Assembly (NCBI GenBank): GCA_017416055.1
Contig: JAFQDI010000272.1
Span: 1-9,374 of the forward strand
Reading direction: 5' to 3'
Source: Lachnospiraceae bacterium
GTDB lineage: Bacteria > Bacillota_A > Clostridia > Lachnospirales > Lachnospiraceae
DNA length: 9,374 bases
This document shows positions 6,213 to 9,374 of this stretch, in pieces. Position 1 is the stretch's first letter; the number at the start of each line of letters is the position of its first letter. The notes beneath the pieces were generated by a model that saw nothing but the letters and a program-made list of their open reading frames with translations, had not been told where the DNA came from and ran no database searches. Made by a program: the position numbers and the translations under genes.

Positions 6213-7094
6213 ATGAGTTTTCTTTCCCATGTAATAAACGGCCTTAGCCTGGGCAGTATCTATGCGATCATTGCTCTTGGCTATACGATGGTTTACGGAA
6301 TTGCAAAAATGTTGAACTTTGCCCACGGCGATGTCATTATGGTCGGAGCATACATTTCCTTTTTTGCCATGATTAAGTTTGGATTGCATCCGGCGATCGG
6401 TATTCTCATGTCAATGGTGGTATGTACCGTCCTGGGCATGACGATCGAGCGCTTTGCCTACAAACCGCTGCGTCAGGCACCTTCACTGGCAGTTCTGATC
6501 ACTGCGATCGGTATGAGTTATCTGCTTCAGAATACGGCGCAGCTTCTCTGGACACCGAACACGAAGGTGTTCCCTTCCATTGTCGGCACCGGCTCCATTA
6601 AACTGTTCGGCGGACAGTTGTCGATTTCCTATGTAACGCTGATTACCGTGGCGATCTGCGTGGTGATCATGTTGATGCTGACTGCATTTACCGGCAATAC
6701 GAAGATGGGTAAGGCGATGCGCGCCTGCTCCGAGGATAAAGGTGCGGCACAGCTCATGGGTATCAATGTGAACACGACGATTTCCATGACCTTTGCCATC
6801 GGCTCTGCGCTGGCGGCGATCGCAGGTGTTCTGCTTTGTTCCGCATATCCGACCCTTTCCCCGACTACCGGTTCCATGCCCGGTATCAAGGCATTTACCG
6901 CGGCGGTGTTCGGCGGTATCGGTTCCATTCCCGGAGCGTTTGTCGGCGGTTTGCTTTTGGGTGTTATTGAGATCATGGCGGCTGCATATATCTCCACAGA
7001 GATGTCCAATGCAGTGGTATTTTTGGTATTGATCGTTGTCCTTCTGGTGAAGCCTACCGGACTGCTGGGCAAGAAGATCAGTGAGAAAGTGTAA
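6213..7094 (+). CDS. livH: Branched-chain amino acid ABC transporter permease LivH
   Basis: This 293-residue polytopic inner-membrane protein forms half of the translocation channel with LivM. It begins with an amphipathic or hydrophobic helix and the LivH hallmark LNFAHGD (34-40), followed by several further hydrophobic segments (about 43-75, 94-112, 138-160, 192-212, 226-256 and 264-280). The cytoplasmic coupling loop that contacts the ATPases is KAMRACSEDKGAAQLMGI (167-184). The KAFTAAVFGGIGSIPGA stretch (226-242) is also typical of LivH. Length matches the family (about 290-310). The start at ATG 6213 has AAAGAGGT (6197-6204) 8 bases upstream. Its stop lies 10 bases before the livM start. 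Confidence 0.94.
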   Translation: MSFLSHVINGLSLGSIYAIIALGYTMVYGIAKMLNFAHGDVIMVGAYISFFAMIKFGLHPAIGILMSMVVCTVLGMTIERFAYKPLRQAPSLAVLITAIGMSYLLQNTAQLLWTPNTKVFPSIVGTGSIKLFGGQLSISYVTLITVAICVVIMLMLTAFTGNTKMGKAMRACSEDKGAAQLMGINVNTTISMTFAIGSALAAIAGVLLCSAYPTLSPTTGSMPGIKAFTAAVFGGIGSIPGAFVGGLLLGVIEIMAAAYISTEMSNAVVFLVLIVVLLVKPTGLLGKKISEKV

Positions 7095-7104
7095 GGTGAT
7101 GGCA

Positions 7105-8220
7105 ATGAAAAAGAACGGTAAATTCTCACTGAATAAGACGACAAAGAGTAATTTTATCACGTATGCGATGGTGATCGCAGCGTATGTGATCATGAAAATT
7201 TTGATGAACGCAGGAGCAGTGACCAGCTTGATCAAAGGCCTGTTGGTACCCATCTGTGTGTACGCAGTCATGGCGATTTCTCTGAACCTGACGGTTGGTG
7301 TGCTCGGTGAGCTGAGCCTTGGCCATGCAGGATTCATGAGTGTCGGTGCGTTTATCGGTGCAGTGGTGTCCATGCTGCTTCAGAGTGTGATTCCGGACGC
7401 GATCCTTCGTCTGGTACTTTCCATGATCGTCGGAGCGATTTTCGCGGCGATCGTCGGTGTGCTGGTCGGTATTCCTGTTCTTCGCCTGAAAGGTGACTAT
7501 CTGGCAATCGTAACCCTGGCGTTTGGCGAGATCATCAAGAGTTTGATCATCAACCTGTATGTGGGTCGCGACGTAAACGGTCTGCACGTGAGTATGTTGG
7601 AGAAGAAGTTCGAACTGGCTGCAGGCGGTAAGATGCTGATCAACGGTCCCATCGGTCTTTCCGGAATGCGGACGGTTGATGGATTTTTGGTTGGTATTGT
7701 ACTGATCCTGCTCTGCCTGCTGATCATTTTCCATCTGGTCAACAGCAAGTCCGGACGTGCGATCATGGCACTCCGCGACAATCGTATCGCGGCTGAGTCT
7801 GTCGGTATCAACGTGACCAAATATAAGCTGATGGCATTCGTCATCTCTGCGGCGATGGCAGGAGCGGCAGGTACGCTGTACGCATCCAATTATTATGCGC
7901 TGCAGGCGAGCAAGTTTGACTTCAATACTTCCATTTTAGTGTTGGTATTTGTTGTGCTGGGTGGTTTGGGCAATATGCGTGGATCCATTATCGCGGCAGC
8001 GCTTCTGACCTTGCTTCCCGAGGTGCTTCGCGGTGTCGGCGACTACCGTATGTTGGCCTATGCAGTGCTGTTGATCGGCATCATGCTGGTGACTCACAAC
8101 CCGAAGATCGCTGATCGGATTAAACAGATCAAGATCACGTATTACGAGAAGAACGCAGCGAAGGCTGAGGCTAAGATGAAGAAAACTACAGTTCAGACTG
8201 CGAAGAAGGAGGACAAGTAA
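7105..8220 (+). CDS. livM: Branched-chain amino acid ABC transporter permease LivM
   Basis: This 371-residue polytopic membrane protein is the second permease subunit, pairing with LivH. Visible landmarks are NLTVGVLGELSLGHAGFMSV (61-80), the LKGDYLAIVTLAFGEI block (128-143), the coupling loop GRAIMALRDNRIAAESVGIN (217-236) and VLGGLGNMRGSIIAA (284-298). The C-terminus carries a hydrophilic Lys/Ala/Glu-rich tail (about 343-371) that should be cytoplasmic. Of the possible starts, ATG 7105 is preferred because AAGG at 7093-7096 sits 8 bases upstream; ATG 7099 is too close and the GTG at 7081 would overlap livH. The Shine-Dalgarno overlaps the livH stop codon, so translation is probably coupled. 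Confidence 0.93.
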   Translation: MKKNGKFSLNKTTKSNFITYAMVIAAYVIMKILMNAGAVTSLIKGLLVPICVYAVMAISLNLTVGVLGELSLGHAGFMSVGAFIGAVVSMLLQSVIPDAILRLVLSMIVGAIFAAIVGVLVGIPVLRLKGDYLAIVTLAFGEIIKSLIINLYVGRDVNGLHVSMLEKKFELAAGGKMLINGPIGLSGMRTVDGFLVGIVLILLCLLIIFHLVNSKSGRAIMALRDNRIAAESVGINVTKYKLMAFVISAAMAGAAGTLYASNYYALQASKFDFNTSILVLVFVVLGGLGNMRGSIIAAALLTLLPEVLRGVGDYRMLAYAVLLIGIMLVTHNPKIADRIKQIKITYYEKNAAKAEAKMKKTTVQTAKKEDK

Positions 8221-9066
8221 ATGGCGACAAGACTTTCTACCAAAATGGTCCCCATTCCCAGTACGGGAATTGTCCCCGAGCGCGATGCAGGAAAGATGCC
8301 TGTTCTGGTAGCGGCTCATCTGGGTGTTACCTTTGGCGGCCTGAAGGCTGTAGATGATTTCAATATGTCCGTCGGTCCCACGGAGATCGCAGGTCTGATC
8401 GGTCCCAACGGTGCCGGTAAGACCACCGTATTTAACCTGCTCACGAAAGTTTACGAGCCTACCCACGGAACGATCCTTTTGGATGGCCGTGATACGCACA
8501 ATATGACGACGGCGGATGTGAACAGAGCCGGTATTGCTCGTACATTCCAGAATATTCGTCTGTTCAATAATCTGACGGTGGAGGAGAACGTGAAGCTGGG
8601 ACTTCATAACTCCATCAACTACACCACACTTGAAGGAATCTTAAGAATGCCCCGCTACTGGAAGGCGGAGAAGGAAGCGCATGAGAGAGCGATGGATCTT
8701 CTTTCCATTTTCGATATGCAGGATATGGCTGACTACAAGGCCGGCAATCTTCCCTACGGTGCGCAGCGGCGCTTGGAGATTGTCCGCGCGTTGGCGACGA
8801 ACCCGAAACTATTGCTTTTGGATGAGCCGGCGGCCGGAATGAACCCTTCCGAGACTTCTGAGCTGATGGACAATATCATCAAGATCCGCGATACTTTCCA
8901 GATTGCAGTTCTTTTGATTGAGCACGATATGAATCTGGTTATGGGTATTTGCGAGGGTATCGCAGTGCTCAACTACGGTAAGATTATCGCAAAGGGTACG
9001 GCGGAGGAAATCCAGAATAACCCTACGGTAATTGAGGCGTACCTCGGAAAGAAGAAGGAGGGCTGA
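8221..9066 (+). CDS. livG: Branched-chain amino acid ABC transporter ATP-binding protein LivG
   Basis: This 281-residue cytoplasmic ATPase energises the LivHM channel together with LivF. It shows Walker A GPNGAGKTT (61-69), the Q-loop segment IARTFQNIRLF, a signature LPYGAQRR (177-184) in place of the more common LPYGQQRR, Walker B with D-loop LLLDEPAAGMNP (ending in catalytic E202), and the H-loop histidine H235 in LIEHD. The start directly abuts the livM stop and has AAGGAGGA (8206-8213) at 7-base spacing. This gives a 25-residue N-terminal extension before M26, where the usual family length of about 255 would begin. The internal ATG at 8296 has only AGGAAAG touching it and is a poorer start. 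Confidence 0.93.
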   Translation: MATRLSTKMVPIPSTGIVPERDAGKMPVLVAAHLGVTFGGLKAVDDFNMSVGPTEIAGLIGPNGAGKTTVFNLLTKVYEPTHGTILLDGRDTHNMTTADVNRAGIARTFQNIRLFNNLTVEENVKLGLHNSINYTTLEGILRMPRYWKAEKEAHERAMDLLSIFDMQDMADYKAGNLPYGAQRRLEIVRALATNPKLLLLDEPAAGMNPSETSELMDNIIKIRDTFQIAVLLIEHDMNLVMGICEGIAVLNYGKIIAKGTAEEIQNNPTVIEAYLGKKKEG

Positions 9067-9070
9067 AGTC

Positions 9071-9374
9071 ATGGCGATGCTTGAAGTAAATGACATTAAT
9101 GTATATTATGGAAGTATCCACGCCATCAAGGGTGTCAGCTTCGAGGTAAATGAGGGTGAGATCATTACCTTGATCGGCGCTAACGGTGCCGGTAAGACCA
9201 CGACACTGCTTACGATCTCCGGTCTGCTTAAGAGTACTTCCGGTTCGGTGTCCTTCATGGGACACAATTTGGCCCATGTACCGGCACACAAGATCGTATC
9301 CTTAGGTCTGGCGCAGGTTCCGGAGGGAAGAAGAGTGTTCCTCGGCATGGATGTGGAGGAGAACTTGGAGATGG
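9071..9374 (+). CDS. livF: Branched-chain amino acid ABC transporter ATP-binding protein LivF, N-terminal part (3' truncated by window)
   Basis: The first 101 codons are present and the gene runs off the window. The product is the second ATPase of the Liv transporter. The N-terminus has the LivF pattern LEVNDINVYYGSIHAIKGV (4-22), Walker A GANGAGKT (36-43) and the Q-loop GLAQVPEGRRVF (79-90, Q82), whose VPEGR is characteristic of LivF as opposed to LivG. The ATG at 9071 lies 4 bases after the livG stop, with GGAGGG (9056-9061 region) about 9 bases upstream. The signature motif, Walker B and H-loop would lie beyond the end of the window. Confidence 0.93.
   Translation, partial: MAMLEVNDINVYYGSIHAIKGVSFEVNEGEIITLIGANGAGKTTTLLTISGLLKSTSGSVSFMGHNLAHVPAHKIVSLGLAQVPEGRRVFLGMDVEENLEM

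Noticed and set aside
6483..7373. 296-codon open frame on the minus strand across livH and livM
   Set aside because: It is low-complexity, His/Arg/Thr-rich and antisense to conserved permease genes, with no start context.
4949..9374. Urea (Urt) or other HAAT-family transporter instead of Liv
   Set aside because: There are five genes in the Liv order with Liv-length permeases and no urease or nitrogen-regulation genes. Urt permeases are usually longer with distinct features. The ligand remains unproven.

Overview
The window looks like a chromosomal segment of a moderate-GC member of the Clostridia, most likely Lachnospiraceae. This is inferred from the lipoprotein signal ending LAGCGG, the strong GGAGG-type ribosome binding sites, the gene families and the codon usage. 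The exact organism cannot be named from the sequence. Every supported gene is on the + strand.

Region 1 (1-1425) is an RNA-repair cassette. The last 50 codons of an RNA ligase-family protein are followed, 5 bases later, by a fused HD-phosphohydrolase/polynucleotide kinase of the HD-Pnk type. Together the two would provide end healing (removal of 2',3'-cyclic or 3' phosphate and phosphorylation of the 5' OH) and end sealing. A 16-bp hairpin follows.

Region 2 (1606-4778) is one large gene for a 1039-residue HelD-like superfamily 1 helicase, the family that binds and recycles RNA polymerase. It ends in a strong rho-independent terminator. The protein has an extra C-terminal domain of about 215 residues that reads like the N-terminal beta-sandwich of family 31 glycoside hydrolases, with no glycosidase catalytic barrel behind it. 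This fusion is the most unusual thing in the window.

Region 3 (4853-9374) is a branched-chain amino acid (LivKHMGF-type) ABC transporter operon. It has a near-consensus vegetative promoter with an inverted repeat lying across its -35 box. Then come a lipoprotein binding protein, an intergenic terminator-like hairpin that probably lowers readthrough, two membrane permeases, and two ATPases, the second cut off by the window end. The binding protein captures the ligand outside the membrane, LivH and LivM form the channel, and LivG and LivF drive transport.

No tRNA, rRNA, CRISPR array, insertion sequence, attachment site or phage gene was seen. No stretch longer than 300 bases lacks a gene.
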